From Roseovarius mucosus DSM 17069 (lineage in GTDB: Bacteria; Pseudomonadota; Alphaproteobacteria; Rhodobacterales; Rhodobacteraceae): 64,000 bases of DNA. A program made the position numbers and the translations under genes. The number at the start of each line of letters is the position of its first letter. The first letter of the stretch is position 1. The notes under the pieces were generated by a model, which was given only the letters and a program-made list of their open reading frames with translations, was not told the origin of the DNA and did no database searches. Of the stretch, positions 35,706-46,412 are shown piece after piece. The stretch covers positions 1-64,000 of the forward strand of contig NZ_KN293978.2 of NCBI RefSeq assembly GCF_000768555.3, given 5' to 3'.

Positions 35706-37748
35706 TTGGGCATCTGGCACCCGATCTGGCCCCGGATTGAGGCGGTCTGGCTGGCGCAGCGCGGCGCGCTTTTCCCGTGGGTGCCGGTTGGCACGGCCTG
35801 TGGCGTTGCGACCTATTTCGCGCTTTTGCGCGAACCTTCGGTGATGGCCCTGTGGGGCTGTGGCGGCGGAGCGCTTGTGTTGGCGCTGTTGGCCGCACGC
35901 GGGCGGGAATGGTCGGGGCCACTGCTCTGGGCGGTGGCGTTGATGCTGGCGGGCTTTGCCCTCGCGGGTCTGCGCGCGCATCTGGTGGCGGGGCCGGTTC
36001 TGGGCTGGCGCTACTACGGCCCGGTGGAGGGGCGGATAGTGGGGGTCGACCGCTCGGCTTCGGACGCGCTGCGACTGACGCTCGACCGCGTGGTTCTGGA
36101 GCGCACCGATCCCGCGCGCACGCCCAATCGGGTGCGCGTGTCGCTTCATGGCGATCAGAGCCATTTCACGCCCCGCGCCGGAGAGCGGGTGATCCTGACG
36201 GCGCATCTGGGCCCGGCGGGTGGTCCGGTCGAGCCCGGGGGCTTTGATTTCCAGCGCCATGCGTGGTTTCTGAGACTTGGCGCGGTGGGTTATACCCGCA
36301 CGCCGGTTCTGCGGCTGGACGCGGGGGCGGGGGGCCAAGCACTCTTTCGCGCGCGCATGGCTCTGTCGCAGCATGTGCAGAGCCGCCTGCCGGGGCAAAC
36401 GGGTGCTTTTGCCGCTGCGATCATGACCGGCGACCGGGCTGGTCTCAGCCTATCGACACTGGAAGCAATGCGCATTTCCAACCTTGCACATCTCTTGGCC
36501 ATTTCAGGGCTGCACATGGGGCTATTGGCCGGGTTTGTCTTTGCCGCCTTTCGTTTGGGCTTTGCAGCCGTGCCGCGCATAGGTTTGCGCCTCCCGGCCA
36601 AGAAGCTCTCGGCCTTTCTCGCGCTCCTGGCCGGGGCCGGGTATTTGGGGCTATCGGGGGGGAATGTCGCGACTGAGCGCGCCTTTGTCATGGTCGCGGT
36701 GATGCTGGGCGCGGTGATGCTGGAGCGGCGCGCATTTAGCCTGCGCGCGGTGGCGGTGGCGGCGATGATCGTGCTGGCCCTTCAGCCCGAGGCGTTGCTG
36801 GGTCCGGGCTTTCAGATGTCCTTTGCCGCGACCGTGGGGTTGGTTGCGGTGTTTGGCTGGCTGCGCGATGCGGGGTGGGCTCTTGGTCCCCGCTGGCTGC
36901 GCCCGGTGTTGGCCGTGGTGATTTCGTCCGCCGTGGCAGGGGCCGCGACAGCGCCGGTCGCTGCGGCACATTTCAACCAATACGCGCAATTCGGCCTCTT
37001 GGCCAATCTGGTGAGTGTGCCATTGATGGGGGTGCTGGTGATGCCAGCGGCGGTTTTGGCCACGCTTTTGTTGCCGCTTGGCCTCGACTGGATCGCGCTG
37101 CGCGTGATGGAGCTTGGCTTGCGCTGGATACTTGGCGTGGCGGAATGGGTGGCCGCACTGGACGGGGCGCGCGTGCCGGTGGTGGCCCCCGGCCCCCATG
37201 TGCTGCCGCTCCTGGCACTCGGGGCGCTCTTTATCGTGCTTTGGCAGGGGCGGACGCGGATATTGGGGGCCGTGCCGGTGGTCGTCGGCGTTTTTCTCTG
37301 GGGCGCAGCAGAGCGCCCGGTGATGATCGTTTCCGACACGTCAGGCCTGATCGGCATCATGACCGAGACAGGACGCGCGCTCAACAAGGTGTCTGGCGGT
37401 GGGTTCGTGGCTCAGAACTGGTTGGAGAATGACGGCGACGCGGCAACGCGCGAGGCGGCTTTTGAGCGATGGTCCGAGGACCTTGCCTTGGCCAACGGTG
37501 TTCGGATCTTGGCAGGCAAGGATGCAGCCGCCAAGCCGATCCTGTGCGAGGGGGCCAAGCTGATCCTAATAAGCGCGACACCGGAGCCACGCCCAGAGAG
37601 TGCGCCAACCCAAAACCGTGACTGTTGGATCAGCACGCCCGATACACTACGCGTGACAGGATCGCTCGCGCTCTACGCAGATGGATCGGATTTGCGCCTT
37701 GTAACCGCGCGCGACTTGAGCGGCGCGCGGCTCTGGAACTCTCAATAG
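35706..37748 (+). CDS. comEC: ComEC/Rec2-family DNA uptake protein
   Basis: ComEC forms the inner-membrane channel for DNA uptake in natural transformation. The 680-residue protein has a DUF4131-type N-terminal domain with two early helices and the competence domain (about 230-480) starting at the [12 protein letters not shown]...LAISGLHMG block. The C-terminal about 150 residues lack the HxHxDH motif of metallo-beta-lactamase domains, as in many alphaproteobacteria. The only in-frame start near the RBS-like GGGGGAAA is TTG 35706. The gene ends 7 bp into the lexA stop region, convergently. Confidence 0.9.
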   Translation: MGIWHPIWPRIEAVWLAQRGALFPWVPVGTACGVATYFALLREPSVMALWGCGGGALVLALLAARGREWSGPLLWAVALMLAGFALAGLRAHLVAGPVLGWRYYGPVEGRIVGVDRSASDALRLTLDRVVLERTDPARTPNRVRVSLHGDQSHFTPRAGERVILTAHLGPAGGPVEPGGFDFQRHAWFLRLGAVGYTRTPVLRLDAGAGGQALFRARMALSQHVQSRLPGQTGAFAAAIMTGDRAGLSLSTLEAMRISNLAHLLAISGLHMGLLAGFVFAAFRLGFAAVPRIGLRLPAKKLSAFLALLAGAGYLGLSGGNVATERAFVMVAVMLGAVMLERRAFSLRAVAVAAMIVLALQPEALLGPGFQMSFAATVGLVAVFGWLRDAGWALGPRWLRPVLAVVISSAVAGAATAPVAAAHFNQYAQFGLLANLVSVPLMGVLVMPAAVLATLLLPLGLDWIALRVMELGLRWILGVAEWVAALDGARVPVVAPGPHVLPLLALGALFIVLWQGRTRILGAVPVVVGVFLWGAAERPVMIVSDTSGLIGIMTETGRALNKVSGGGFVAQNWLENDGDAATREAAFERWSEDLALANGVRILAGKDAAAKPILCEGAKLILISATPEPRPESAPTQNRDCWISTPDTLRVTGSLALYADGSDLRLVTARDLSGARLWNSQ

Positions 37749-38443
37749 CTGCGGATCAGCCCGACCAATCGTCCCTGAACCCGGACCTGATCGTCAGGAA
37801 AGAGCCGGGTTTCATAGGCGGGGTTTGCCGCCTCGAGCGCGATAGAATTGCCCCGGCGGTAAAAGCGTTTGAGCGTCGCCTCCTGGTCCTCGATCAAGGC
37901 CACGACAATGTCCCCATTATCCGCAACCGATGTCTCGCGGATGATCACCACATCGCCATCGTTGATCCCCGCCTCGATCATCGAGTCGCCGCGCACCTCC
38001 AGCGCATAGTGATTGGCTGTGCCTCTGACCATACCGCTGGGCACCGAGACATTGTGCTGCACTTGGGCAATCGCCTCGATCGGCACACCGGCGGCGATAC
38101 GACCCATAAGCGGCACCTCAAAGGCATGCGCCACCTCGACCGGCTGGGCATTGGCGGGGCGGGGGGCATCGGGGCGGTCGCCGTCGATCACGCGGGGGGT
38201 AAAGCTGTGCCGCGCCTCGCCGCCCAGGCTCTCGGGCAGGCGCACGATTTCCAGCGCGCGCGCGCGATGCGCCAGACGCCGGATGAACCCGCGCTCCTCC
38301 AGCGCCGTGATGAGGCGGTGAATGCCGGATTTCGACCGCAGATCCAGCGCCTCTTTCATCTCGTCAAAGCTGGGCGGCACCCCATCGCGCTGCACACGCT
38401 TTTGGATGAACTCCAGCAAATCGAGTTGTTTCTTGGTCAGCAT
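37742..38443 (-). CDS. lexA: SOS repressor LexA
   Basis: LexA represses SOS genes and cleaves itself when RecA filaments form. The 233-residue protein has the N-terminal winged helix (1-65), the cleavage site Ala118-Gly119 in RIAAGVPI, Ser154 in RGDSMIEAG and Lys192 in ATLKRFY. ATG 38443 is chosen ([13 protein letters not shown], the family start); the upstream ATG at 38467 is in the promoter region. A GTTC-N7-GTTC box lies about 33 bp upstream of the start, so autoregulation is expected. Confidence 0.97.
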   Translation of the reverse strand: MLTKKQLDLLEFIQKRVQRDGVPPSFDEMKEALDLRSKSGIHRLITALEERGFIRRLAHRARALEIVRLPESLGGEARHSFTPRVIDGDRPDAPRPANAQPVEVAHAFEVPLMGRIAAGVPIEAIAQVQHNVSVPSGMVRGTANHYALEVRGDSMIEAGINDGDVVIIRETSVADNGDIVVALIEDQEATLKRFYRRGNSIALEAANPAYETRLFPDDQVRVQGRLVGLIRSY

Positions 38444-38475
38444 GGGCCGGGTCCTCTCGCGGGTCATTTGGTTTT

Positions 38476-38490
38476 GTTCTACACATGTTC
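38476..38490 (-). promoter_or_regulatory. LexA-binding SOS box
   Basis: GTTC at 38476-38479, seven bases, GTTC at 38487-38490 is exactly the alphaproteobacterial LexA site. It lies in the promoter of lexA, 33-47 bp upstream of its start. It is between lexA and the oppositely transcribed polyamine genes. Confidence 0.9.
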
Positions 38491-38616
38491 CCGTTTTGTG
38501 TCAATCGCTGCGACCCTCTCATGCGCGTCTCAGGGTCGCTCTGCCATTGCATCGCAGGGGCGGGGGGGGTATGCGCTGCGCAACCGTATGACCCTGTGAC
38601 AGCAAAGGGGGGCCAG

Positions 38617-39711
38617 ATGATTCCGACACCCTATTACCTGATCGACGAAGAGCGCCTTTTACAGAACATGCGCAAGATCGAGCGGCTGCGCGCGCTGTCG
38701 GGGGCCAAGGCGCTTTTGGCGCTGAAATGCTTTGCCACATGGTCCTCCTTTCCGACGATGCAGCCGTATATGGATGGCACCACCTCATCTTCGCTCTTCG
38801 AGTTGCGGTTGGGGCGCGAGAAGTTCGGCAAGGAAACCCACGCCTATTCGGTCGCCTGGTCGGACGCCGAGATCGACGAGGCTGTGTCCTACGCCGATAA
38901 GATCATTTTCAACACCGTGGGGCAGTTGCAGCGCTACGACAGCCAATCGGCAGGAATTGAACGCGGTCTGCGCCTCAATCCGCGGTTTTCAACGTCGAGT
39001 TTCGATCTGGCCGATCCTGCGCGACCCTTTTCGCGGTTGGGCGAATGGGAAGTGGACAAGATTCTTGGCGTGATCGACCAGATTTCCGGCGTAATGATCC
39101 ACTATAACTGCGAAAACAGTGATTTTGACCTCTTTGACCGCCAGTTGACCCGGATCGAGGACGAGTTTGGGCCGGTTTTGGAGCGTCTGCAATGGGTCTC
39201 GCTTGGGGGGGGCATCCATTTCACCGGGAACGATTACCCACTGGAGGAGTTAGCGGCGCGGCTCAAGGAGTTTGCCGAGAAGTTCGAGGTGCAGGTCTAT
39301 CTGGAACCGGGCGAGGCGGCGATAACCCAATCGACCACGCTTGAGGTTACGGTGCTCGACATTCTCGACAATGGCAAGGAATTGGCCATCGTCGATTCCA
39401 GCACCGAGGCGCATATGCTTGACCTCTTGATCTACCGTGAGAGCGCGAAGCTGCCGCAAGAGGGCAGCCATGCCTATCAAATCTGCGGCAAATCCTGCCT
39501 TGCGGGGGATATTTTCGGCGAGGCGCGGTTTGTGGCACCGCTCGCTGTCGGCGACCGCATTTCGATCGGCGATGCTGCCGGTTACACGATGGTCAAGAAA
39601 AACTGGTTCAATGGCGTCAACATGCCCGCTATTGCCATCCGACGCTCTGATGGCACGGTCGATCTGATCCGCAGTTTTACCTTCGAGGACTATGCCGCCT
39701 CGCTCTCATGA
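38617..39711 (+). CDS. nspC: Carboxynorspermidine/carboxyspermidine decarboxylase
   Basis: NspC decarboxylates carboxy(nor)spermidine to (nor)spermidine. The 364-residue protein belongs to fold-type III PLP enzymes; Lys37 in LLALKCFATWS is the Schiff-base lysine, and SLGGGIHFTG and YLEPGEA carry the phosphate-binding loop. ATG 38617 is chosen since GGGGGG lies just upstream and the family starts here; the long in-frame extension overlaps the SOS box. Its partner dehydrogenase follows 72 bp downstream. Confidence 0.93.
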   Translation: MIPTPYYLIDEERLLQNMRKIERLRALSGAKALLALKCFATWSSFPTMQPYMDGTTSSSLFELRLGREKFGKETHAYSVAWSDAEIDEAVSYADKIIFNTVGQLQRYDSQSAGIERGLRLNPRFSTSSFDLADPARPFSRLGEWEVDKILGVIDQISGVMIHYNCENSDFDLFDRQLTRIEDEFGPVLERLQWVSLGGGIHFTGNDYPLEELAARLKEFAEKFEVQVYLEPGEAAITQSTTLEVTVLDILDNGKELAIVDSSTEAHMLDLLIYRESAKLPQEGSHAYQICGKSCLAGDIFGEARFVAPLAVGDRISIGDAAGYTMVKKNWFNGVNMPAIAIRRSDGTVDLIRSFTFEDYAASLS

Positions 39712-39783
39712 GGACCACCCACACTCTTTCCCGGGGCTGATCGCCCTCCTTCCCCTGTCCTGCAAGAAAAGGAGACAGCAGAA

Positions 39784-41022
39784 GTGAAACGTAACGTGCT
39801 CATCATCGGTGCCGGAGGCGTGGCGCAGGTCGTCGCCCATAAATGCGCCCAGAACAACGATATTCTGGGCGATCTGCACATCGCCTCGCGCACGCAGGCG
39901 AAATGCGACGCGATCATCGCCTCGGTTCACGAGAAATCAGCGATGAAGGTGCCGGGCACCTTTGCCAGCCATGCGATTGATGCCATGGACAGCGCCGCCG
40001 TGGCCGCGCTCATCCGCGAGACGGGCGCGCAGATTGTCATCAATGTCGGTTCGCCCTTCGTGAACATGTCGGTTCTGGACGCCTGTATCGAGACAGGGGT
40101 CGCCTATATCGACACCGCCATTCACGAAGACCCCGCCAAGATTTGCGAAACGCCCCCTTGGTATGGCAATTACGAGTGGAAAAAGCGCGATCTTTGCGCC
40201 CAAAACGGTGTGACCGCCATTCTGGGGATCGGCTTTGATCCCGGCGTCGTCAACGCCTTTGCCCGTTTTGCCGCTGACGAATACATGGACAAGGTCACGT
40301 CCATCGACATCGTCGACATCAACGCAGGCTCGCATGGCCGGTACTTCGCGACCAATTTCGACCCCGAGATCAACTTTCGCGAATTCACCGGCACGGTTTA
40401 TTCATGGCAGAACCGGGCATGGCAAGAGAACAAGATGTTCGAGGTCGGCCGCGATTGGGATTTGCCCGTGGTGGGCACCTGCCGCGCCTATCTCTCGGGT
40501 CATGACGAGGTGCATTCGCTTGCGGCCAATTACCCGGATGCCGATGTGCGGTTCTGGATGGGCTTTGGCGAGCATTACATCAATGTCTTTACGGTGCTCA
40601 AGAACCTAGGCCTTTTGTCGGAGCATCCCGTAACAACCGCTGAGGGGCTGGAAGTGGTGCCGCTCAAGGTGGTCAAGGCGGTGCTGCCTGATCCGGCATC
40701 GCTGGCGCCGAACTACACCGGCAAAACCTGTATCGGAGACCTGGTCAAGGGCACCAAGAACGGCGCGCCGGTTGAGGTGTTTGTCTACAACGTGGCCGAT
40801 CACAAAGAGGCCTTTGAAGAGGTTGGCAGCCAGGGGATTTCCTACACCGCTGGCGTGCCACCTGTCGCCGCCGCGATCCTTATCGCCCAAGGGGATTGGG
40901 ACGTGGGCGCGATGCGCAATGTCGAAGAACTTGACCCCAAGCCCTATTTCCCGGTGCTGGATCGTCTGGGCCTGCCAACGCGGGTTCAGATCGACGGCGT
41001 CGACAAGGCTTGGAACGAATAG
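39784..41022 (+). CDS. Carboxynorspermidine/carboxyspermidine dehydrogenase (saccharopine dehydrogenase-like)
   Basis: The 412-residue protein begins with the Rossmann motif VLIIGAGGVAQVVAHKCA and is of the saccharopine dehydrogenase family. Together with NspC it makes the aspartate-semialdehyde-dependent route to spermidine or norspermidine, independent of S-adenosylmethionine decarboxylase. Start GTG 39784 has AAGGAGA upstream. The order decarboxylase then dehydrogenase is inverted relative to the Vibrio cluster. A strong hairpin follows. Confidence 0.9.
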   Translation: MKRNVLIIGAGGVAQVVAHKCAQNNDILGDLHIASRTQAKCDAIIASVHEKSAMKVPGTFASHAIDAMDSAAVAALIRETGAQIVINVGSPFVNMSVLDACIETGVAYIDTAIHEDPAKICETPPWYGNYEWKKRDLCAQNGVTAILGIGFDPGVVNAFARFAADEYMDKVTSIDIVDINAGSHGRYFATNFDPEINFREFTGTVYSWQNRAWQENKMFEVGRDWDLPVVGTCRAYLSGHDEVHSLAANYPDADVRFWMGFGEHYINVFTVLKNLGLLSEHPVTTAEGLEVVPLKVVKAVLPDPASLAPNYTGKTCIGDLVKGTKNGAPVEVFVYNVADHKEAFEEVGSQGISYTAGVPPVAAAILIAQGDWDVGAMRNVEELDPKPYFPVLDRLGLPTRVQIDGVDKAWNE

Positions 41023-41029
41023 TCTGAAT

Positions 41030-41072
41030 CCTTGGGGCAGGTGGGTTTCCCAACCTGCCCCAAGGCTTTGCT
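41030..41072 (+). terminator. Terminator hairpin after the polyamine dehydrogenase gene
   Basis: A perfect 13-bp stem CCTTGGGGCAGGT/ACCTGCCCCAAGG with loop GGGTTTCCCA lies 8 bp after the stop at 41022, followed by CTTTGCTT. The downstream receptor gene on the minus strand ends at 41072, so the hairpin may serve both genes; no T-run follows on the minus strand. Confidence 0.7.
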
Positions 41073-42766
41073 TAGGCGCTTTCCTTATGGGCAAAGCGCG
41101 CGTCAAGATCGTCGCCCGAAGAGCCCAGATCGAATTCGAAACCGCCCTCCGATTTCGCGGGTTTCGACGATTGCGGCTTGGTAGATGCCTTGCCTCGCTT
41201 GAGCGGAACCACCGAACTTGTTGAAGAACTGCGGGTTTCTCGCCGAAGCTCGACGGCAGGTTGATCCGCCACCTTGAAGAAGCCCACCGCGACGGTCAGC
41301 TCATCGGCGAGACTGGCAAGCTCGGTCGCGCTGCTTGACAGTTCCTCTGAGGCGGCGTTGTTGGTCTGGGTCACAAGGTCAAGCTGCTGGATGGAGAGGG
41401 CAATCTGCGACGAGCCGCTCGAAAGCTCGCGCGAGGCATCGCTGATTTCCGTCACCAGACCCGAGGTGCGTTCGATATTGGGCACCAGTTCCGCCAACAT
41501 CGTCCCGGCTCCGACGGCCGTGCTCACCGTGGTGGCGGACAGCGACGAAATCTCGGCGGCGGCGGTTTGGCTACGCTCGGCCAGTTTGCGCACCTCTGCG
41601 GCGACCACGGCAAAGCCGCGCCCATGCTCGCCCGCGCGTGCGGCCTCGACGGCGGCATTCAGCGCCAGAAGATCGGTTTGCCGCGCGATTTCCTGAACGA
41701 TCATGATGCGGTCCGCAATCGTCTGCATCGCACTTACGGCATCGGCCACGGCGCGCCCACTGGTGCGGGCATCCTCGGCGGATTTGGTTGCGATGCCTTC
41801 CGTGATCTGCGAGTTTTCGGCGCTCTGCTTGATATTCGCGGTCATCTGTTCGACTGCAGACGAGGCTTCTTCTGTCGCCGCAGCCTGGTCAGAGGCGCCG
41901 CGCGCCAGCTCTTCCGAGGTTTCCGCCAGCTGCGCCGCACCCGAAGAGACGTTGCGCACCGAATTGGTCACGTCGGCCACAATATCGCGCAGACGCAGGA
42001 CCATGTCGTTGATCGACGCCTGCAAGGTCGACACCTCATCACGGCCACGCACGTCGAGCGTATGGCGCAGGTCGCCTTGGGAAATGCCGTGCGCCAGTTC
42101 CGCGGCCTGTGCCACCCGCCGGGCGATGGAGAGCGTGATCACGGTCGCCGCCGCGAGACCGACCAGCAAAGAGAGGATCAGCATCAGCACCAGGTTGAAC
42201 TTGGCTGTTTCATAGGCGACGGTTGCCTCTGCGGCGCGCTCACTAAGGTTGCCGACGATGGTCTCGCGCATATTCTGAAGCGAGGCTCGAATGTCGACCC
42301 CCATGTCCATCAGGTCTTTATGAAAAAGAGTATTGGCCGCGTCGCCATTCCCGGCGGCCTCCAACGCGATCACGCGGGTGTTCATCGCAAAGGCGCGTTT
42401 GTGCAACTCTTCAAAAGCATTCAACTCGGCCACCAGCTCGGGGTTTTTCGCCATGGCACCCAATTCGATGATCTTGTCATCGACGATAGAGGCTTGGGCT
42501 ATGACGCCTGCCTTGATCTTGTCGAGGTGGTCAGCCGGCGCATCGGGCAGGCCGATCAGGAAAGCGGCCACACCGGTCAAGACCTGCAATTTTGCCTCGA
42601 ACATTTCATTGATCACGCCCAGTTCGGTGACTTCCAGGCGCTTGATGTCCTGAAGCTCCTGATCGGCGGCTCTGAGGTCGCGCAGCGCCATGACGACAGA
42701 GGCGCCGAACAAGGCAAAGATAAAGATAAAGGTTCCGGCCAGCTTGGCTTTGATACTCAGTCTCAT
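41072..42766 (-). CDS. Methyl-accepting chemotaxis protein
   Basis: The 564-residue receptor has an N-terminal membrane helix (about 8-28), a four-helix-bundle periplasmic domain (about 30-185), a second helix (about 190-212), HAMP (about 212-265) and the cytoplasmic signalling domain with tip segment [30 protein letters not shown] in pieces. ATG 42766 is preferred (MRLSIKAKL, the start shared with the second receptor at 46413). It lies opposite the che operon and shares the 545-bp gap as promoter region. The ligand is unknown. Confidence 0.94.
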   Translation of the reverse strand: MRLSIKAKLAGTFIFIFALFGASVVMALRDLRAADQELQDIKRLEVTELGVINEMFEAKLQVLTGVAAFLIGLPDAPADHLDKIKAGVIAQASIVDDKIIELGAMAKNPELVAELNAFEELHKRAFAMNTRVIALEAAGNGDAANTLFHKDLMDMGVDIRASLQNMRETIVGNLSERAAEATVAYETAKFNLVLMLILSLLVGLAAATVITLSIARRVAQAAELAHGISQGDLRHTLDVRGRDEVSTLQASINDMVLRLRDIVADVTNSVRNVSSGAAQLAETSEELARGASDQAAATEEASSAVEQMTANIKQSAENSQITEGIATKSAEDARTSGRAVADAVSAMQTIADRIMIVQEIARQTDLLALNAAVEAARAGEHGRGFAVVAAEVRKLAERSQTAAAEISSLSATTVSTAVGAGTMLAELVPNIERTSGLVTEISDASRELSSGSSQIALSIQQLDLVTQTNNAASEELSSSATELASLADELTVAVGFFKVADQPAVELRRETRSSSTSSVVPLKRGKASTKPQSSKPAKSEGGFEFDLGSSGDDLDARFAHKESA

Positions 42767-43311
42767 GGTTGGTCCTTTGGTCAAGTTGCGTCACAAGTTG
42801 TTGTGGACGCGAAAAAATTAAAAAGCGTGAGAACACCGAAACCGGACAAAACAGGCGACACACCGGGGGCTCTCCGATCGCTCGGCGCTGGTGCTACGGC
42901 ACGTTTTTGTCCCTTGCTCGGCTCTTTTACGGTCCGTCACGGGTGATCATCCTTGGATGGGATGGCATGATGCGCTCCTCAAAGGTTTGAACGGCAGGTG
43001 AGCGCGGGGGGTTAACTATCCTCATGGGTAGTTGGGGCGCCGAGAAGCGGTGAAAATGACGAAACAGCGCTGATTTGACCCGAAGTTGCAGGCATAGGGG
43101 CCGTAACCGGCACGGGTGTAGCGCCATAGATAGCGCCGCCAACTTTTACACCCAGATGTGATCTTTCGAAGGTCAAACTGGCCTTTGGCGTTTGTAAACA
43201 ATGCCAAGGCGCAACCGTTGATCGCGAAGACACCTGTTGTAGCTGACATATTTGAAAAGGTCATAAAGTGGGCTTTTTCAGATCTGTCCCCAAGTACGGA
43301 CCACAGACCTC
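42767..43311. other. 545-bp divergent intergenic region between the receptor and the che operon
   Basis: No ORF with coding character was seen. It contains the receptor RBS (AAAGGA just upstream of 42766 on minus), an imperfect inverted repeat (CCTTTGGC.../...GCCAAGG, about 43182-43208) and the inverted repeat AACTA/TAGTT near 43015-43034. A promoter for the STAS-cheY operon is expected but not certain. No sigma-54 or sigma-28 element was recognised. Confidence 0.5.
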
Positions 43312-43635
43312 ATGACCAAGAAACTTCCTCTGACCGGGGATTTGAAGATCGCCTCGGCAGACGATCTTGCCCAGCAATTGAACACCGCCCTGACCAACGG
43401 TGACGTCACCCTTTGCACCAAGAAACTCGTCAGTATCGATGCCGCCAGCCTTCAGGTTCTGTTGTCGGCCTTCAAGACGGCGCAGGGCCTTGCGCATCGG
43501 TTTGCCGTCGACATGCCCTCGGGGAGCGTTCTGGAAACCGCGCTCGATCGGATCGCGCTCTTGCCGCTGGCGGTGGTCGAGAATGGCGTTCTCGTCGGGA
43601 TCAATAGCGTTCAGACTAGGCAGGTGGCAGCATGA
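43312..43635 (+). CDS. STAS-domain protein
   Basis: The 107-residue protein is a single STAS domain (STAS/anti-sigma antagonist fold), with the SIDAASLQVLLSAFK segment (about 41-55) at the usual Ser position. It heads the che operon and overlaps cheY by 4 bp. STAS proteins of this type are found in alphaproteobacterial che clusters, where they may adjust kinase output; here the exact partner is not known. Confidence 0.85.
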   Translation: MTKKLPLTGDLKIASADDLAQQLNTALTNGDVTLCTKKLVSIDAASLQVLLSAFKTAQGLAHRFAVDMPSGSVLETALDRIALLPLAVVENGVLVGINSVQTRQVAA

Positions 43636-43994
43636 AAACGGTTCTCGCGGTCGACGATTCTCCGTCCATTCGGCAAATGGTCGGCCTGACCCTGCGCGGG
43701 GCAGGTTATAATGTCATTGAGGCCGTTGATGGGCGGGATGCCCTGGAAAAGGCCACCACACTCAAGATCGACGCGGTTCTGACCGATCAGAACATGCCGA
43801 ATTTGGATGGTCTGGGCTTTATCCGCGCCTTTCGCGCCCATCCCAGCAGTCAGGGTATTCCGGTCATCTTTTTGTCCACCGACTCGGCCGATGCGCTCAA
43901 GCAAGAGGCCCGTTCGGTCGGTGCCCTTGGCTGGATGGTCAAGCCGTTTTCACAGGCGCAACTTCTCAGCGTCATTCAGAAGGTTCTGGGATGA
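43632..43994 (+). CDS. cheY: Chemotaxis response regulator CheY
   Basis: The 120-residue single-domain receiver has Asp8/Asp9, the phosphorylated Asp52 in LTDQNMP, Thr83 in FLSTD and Lys104 in MVKPF. It would carry the signal from CheA to the flagellar motor. It overlaps cheA and the STAS gene by 4 bp each. No cheZ is visible; another phosphatase is expected. Confidence 0.93.
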   Translation: MKTVLAVDDSPSIRQMVGLTLRGAGYNVIEAVDGRDALEKATTLKIDAVLTDQNMPNLDGLGFIRAFRAHPSSQGIPVIFLSTDSADALKQEARSVGALGWMVKPFSQAQLLSVIQKVLG

Positions 43995-45916
43995 TGGATA
44001 ATGACATTTCTGCGGTCTTTCTCGAAGAGGCCAGTGAACTTCTTGAAAGCCTCGAGCAAGGCCTGCTGAAGCTGCAAGCAGACCCGAACAATATGGATCT
44101 GATAAATGCGGCCTTTCGGGACCTGCATACAATAAAGGGGTCCGGTGCGATGTTCGGATTCACGGACTTGGCGGCGTTCATTCACAAATTTGAAACCGCG
44201 TTTGAAAAAATCCGTTCTGGGGAAATCAAGGTCAGCGCCTCTTTGATCCGCGTGGCGCTGCGCGCCGCCGACGAAATCAAGGGCTATCTGGCCGGAGAAG
44301 CCGCCATGACCCCCGCACGACAGGTCATCCTTGATGACCTCGCGCAGGCCGTCAGCCCCGGCAACGACACCGTCGAGCCGCATGTCGAGGCTTCTGCCGA
44401 GCAGGGTTGGCGGTTGGATTTCCGACTTGCCACAGACGCTTTGGCGCTCGGCGCGCGACCTGAGGTGCTCTTGGACGAGTTGCGCGGTCTGGGGGCCACC
44501 AACCTTGTGGCGGACATCAGCCGGATTCCGGCTCTTGAAGGGATCGAGGCGCAGGCCTGTTTGCTGGGGTGGTCCATGGATCTGCCCGCCTCTGCGCGTG
44601 AGGACGACATCAACAGCGTCTTCATGTTCCATGAGGGCAATATGGAGTTGAACCTCGTCAACCTTGCGGCCCCCGCGCCAGATGTCGCCGCGAGCGCGGT
44701 GCCTGCCGAGGTCGTGGTCACCGGCCCCCAAGCCGCCCAGCAAAGTGCGACGATGCGCGTGCCGGCCGAGCGTCTGGACGAGTTGATGGATCAGGTGGGC
44801 GAGTTGGTCATCGCCGAGGCCCGCCTCAGCGCCTTGGCCAACAGCAGCAAAGATCCCTCCATCATGGCTGCCGCCGAGGATATTCAGCGCCTCTCTGCCC
44901 GGATGCGTGACACCACCATGAGCATCCGCATGGTGCCCATCAGCTCGATCATCGGCCGGTTCCGCCGCCTTGTGCACGATCTCTCCGAAGGCTTGGGCAA
45001 AACGGTCAATTTTGTTGTCACCGGGGCGGATACCGAGCTCGATAAAACCGTGATCGAGCGGCTGGGCGACCCGCTGGTGCATATCATCCGCAACGCGATT
45101 GATCACGGGCTAGAGACCGATGAGGCGCGCGCTGCCGCGGGCAAACCGGATTGTGGCACCATCGAGCTCAGCGCCGAGCATCTGGGGGCCGAGGTGGTGA
45201 TCTCGGTCAAGGATAACGGTCGCGGTCTGGATCGCAACAAACTGCGCGCGCGCGCCATTGATCAAGGGCTGCTGACGCCGGACGCCACGCCGTCCGAGGC
45301 CGAGCTTTTCGCGCTCATCCTCGAGCCGGGATTTTCCACCGCTGCCAAGGTTACAGAGCTGTCGGGGCGCGGGGTTGGCATGGATGTGGTCAAGCGTACG
45401 GTCGAGGGCCTGAGAGGCCGGATCGTGATCTCGTCCGAACCGGGCCACGGCACAACCTTCACCCTGCGCCTGCCGCTCACGCTGTCGATCATCGACGGGC
45501 TTTTGGTCGAGGTCGGCGGGGATCGCTACATCATCCCGATGGCGGCGGTCCAAGAGATCGTGGAACTGCCTGCGAGCGATGCCGGGGCCGATACGACCTC
45601 GAGCTTTCTGCAAATCCGCGACTCTCTGGTGCCGTTCCTGCGGCTCAGAACGCTTCTGGACTGCGCCGAAGAACACAACACGCTTCAGAACGTGATCGTT
45701 GTCTCTGCCTCGAGCATGCGCGTCGGGCTGGTGGTGGATCGCATCCTTGGAACCAATCAGACGGTCGTCAAACAGATGTCGCGCCTGCATGCGGGCGTCA
45801 AATCCATCTCTGGGGCCACCATCCTTGGGGATGGCTCGGTCGCCCTCGTGCTCGAAGTCGGCAATCTTGTCGAGCTTGCCCGGACTGACCTTAGAAAAAT
45901 CGAGAAAGCAGCATGA
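43991..45916 (+). CDS. cheA: Chemotaxis histidine kinase CheA
   Basis: The 641-residue kinase has an HPt domain with His46 in LHTIKGSGAMFGF, a P2-like region (about 135-220), the dimerisation and ATP-binding domains (HIIRNAIDHGLE; DNGRGLD; GRGVGMDVVKR) and a C-terminal CheW-like domain. It phosphorylates CheY and CheB. It overlaps cheY and cheW by 4 bp. Confidence 0.96.
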   Translation: MMDNDISAVFLEEASELLESLEQGLLKLQADPNNMDLINAAFRDLHTIKGSGAMFGFTDLAAFIHKFETAFEKIRSGEIKVSASLIRVALRAADEIKGYLAGEAAMTPARQVILDDLAQAVSPGNDTVEPHVEASAEQGWRLDFRLATDALALGARPEVLLDELRGLGATNLVADISRIPALEGIEAQACLLGWSMDLPASAREDDINSVFMFHEGNMELNLVNLAAPAPDVAASAVPAEVVVTGPQAAQQSATMRVPAERLDELMDQVGELVIAEARLSALANSSKDPSIMAAAEDIQRLSARMRDTTMSIRMVPISSIIGRFRRLVHDLSEGLGKTVNFVVTGADTELDKTVIERLGDPLVHIIRNAIDHGLETDEARAAAGKPDCGTIELSAEHLGAEVVISVKDNGRGLDRNKLRARAIDQGLLTPDATPSEAELFALILEPGFSTAAKVTELSGRGVGMDVVKRTVEGLRGRIVISSEPGHGTTFTLRLPLTLSIIDGLLVEVGGDRYIIPMAAVQEIVELPASDAGADTTSSFLQIRDSLVPFLRLRTLLDCAEEHNTLQNVIVVSASSMRVGLVVDRILGTNQTVVKQMSRLHAGVKSISGATILGDGSVALVLEVGNLVELARTDLRKIEKAA

Positions 45917-46395
45917 CCAAAGACCTCAACGGATCGGGCAAGACCCTCACGGTGGTTGCCCTGCGCCTTGGTGAACGGATTTTCGCCATTGAAACCAGCG
46001 CGGTTCTGGAAATCCTCTCGCCCATCCCCGTGACCCGCGTCCCCCATGGCGGCGCCTTTGCGCAAGGCGTCATCAATGTGCGCGGCGGGGTTGTTCCACT
46101 GGCTGATCTGCGTGTGATCTTCAGCATTCCCAAGCGGCCTGTCGATCAGGACACACGTATTCTGGTTCTGCAAATCCCGATCGAGAATGAGCAGATCACC
46201 GTGGGCATCACAGCCGACGAGGTGCGCGAGGTGATAACCATTGATTGCGATCGTATTGAACCCTTGCCGCCCACCGGCACGATCTGGCCCGCCGATTACG
46301 TGCGGGGCCTCATACAGGGCCCCGAGGGCATCACCATTCTGCCCGACCTGAACAACATCTTTGCCGCGCATATTGCGACGGCCAATTCTCTTTGA
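45913..46395 (+). CDS. cheW: Chemotaxis adaptor CheW (1)
   Basis: The 160-residue protein is a single CheW domain that joins receptors to CheA; the segments [20 protein letters not shown] and [13 protein letters not shown] are typical. It overlaps cheA by 4 bp. A second CheW follows at 48070. Confidence 0.94.
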   Translation: MTKDLNGSGKTLTVVALRLGERIFAIETSAVLEILSPIPVTRVPHGGAFAQGVINVRGGVVPLADLRVIFSIPKRPVDQDTRILVLQIPIENEQITVGITADEVREVITIDCDRIEPLPPTGTIWPADYVRGLIQGPEGITILPDLNNIFAAHIATANSL

Positions 46396-46412
46396 TTAAG
46401 GGAAATCATATC

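Noticed and set aside
35690..35738. ATG at 35690 as comEC start.
   Set aside because: Out of frame with comEC and closed by a stop after 15 codons.
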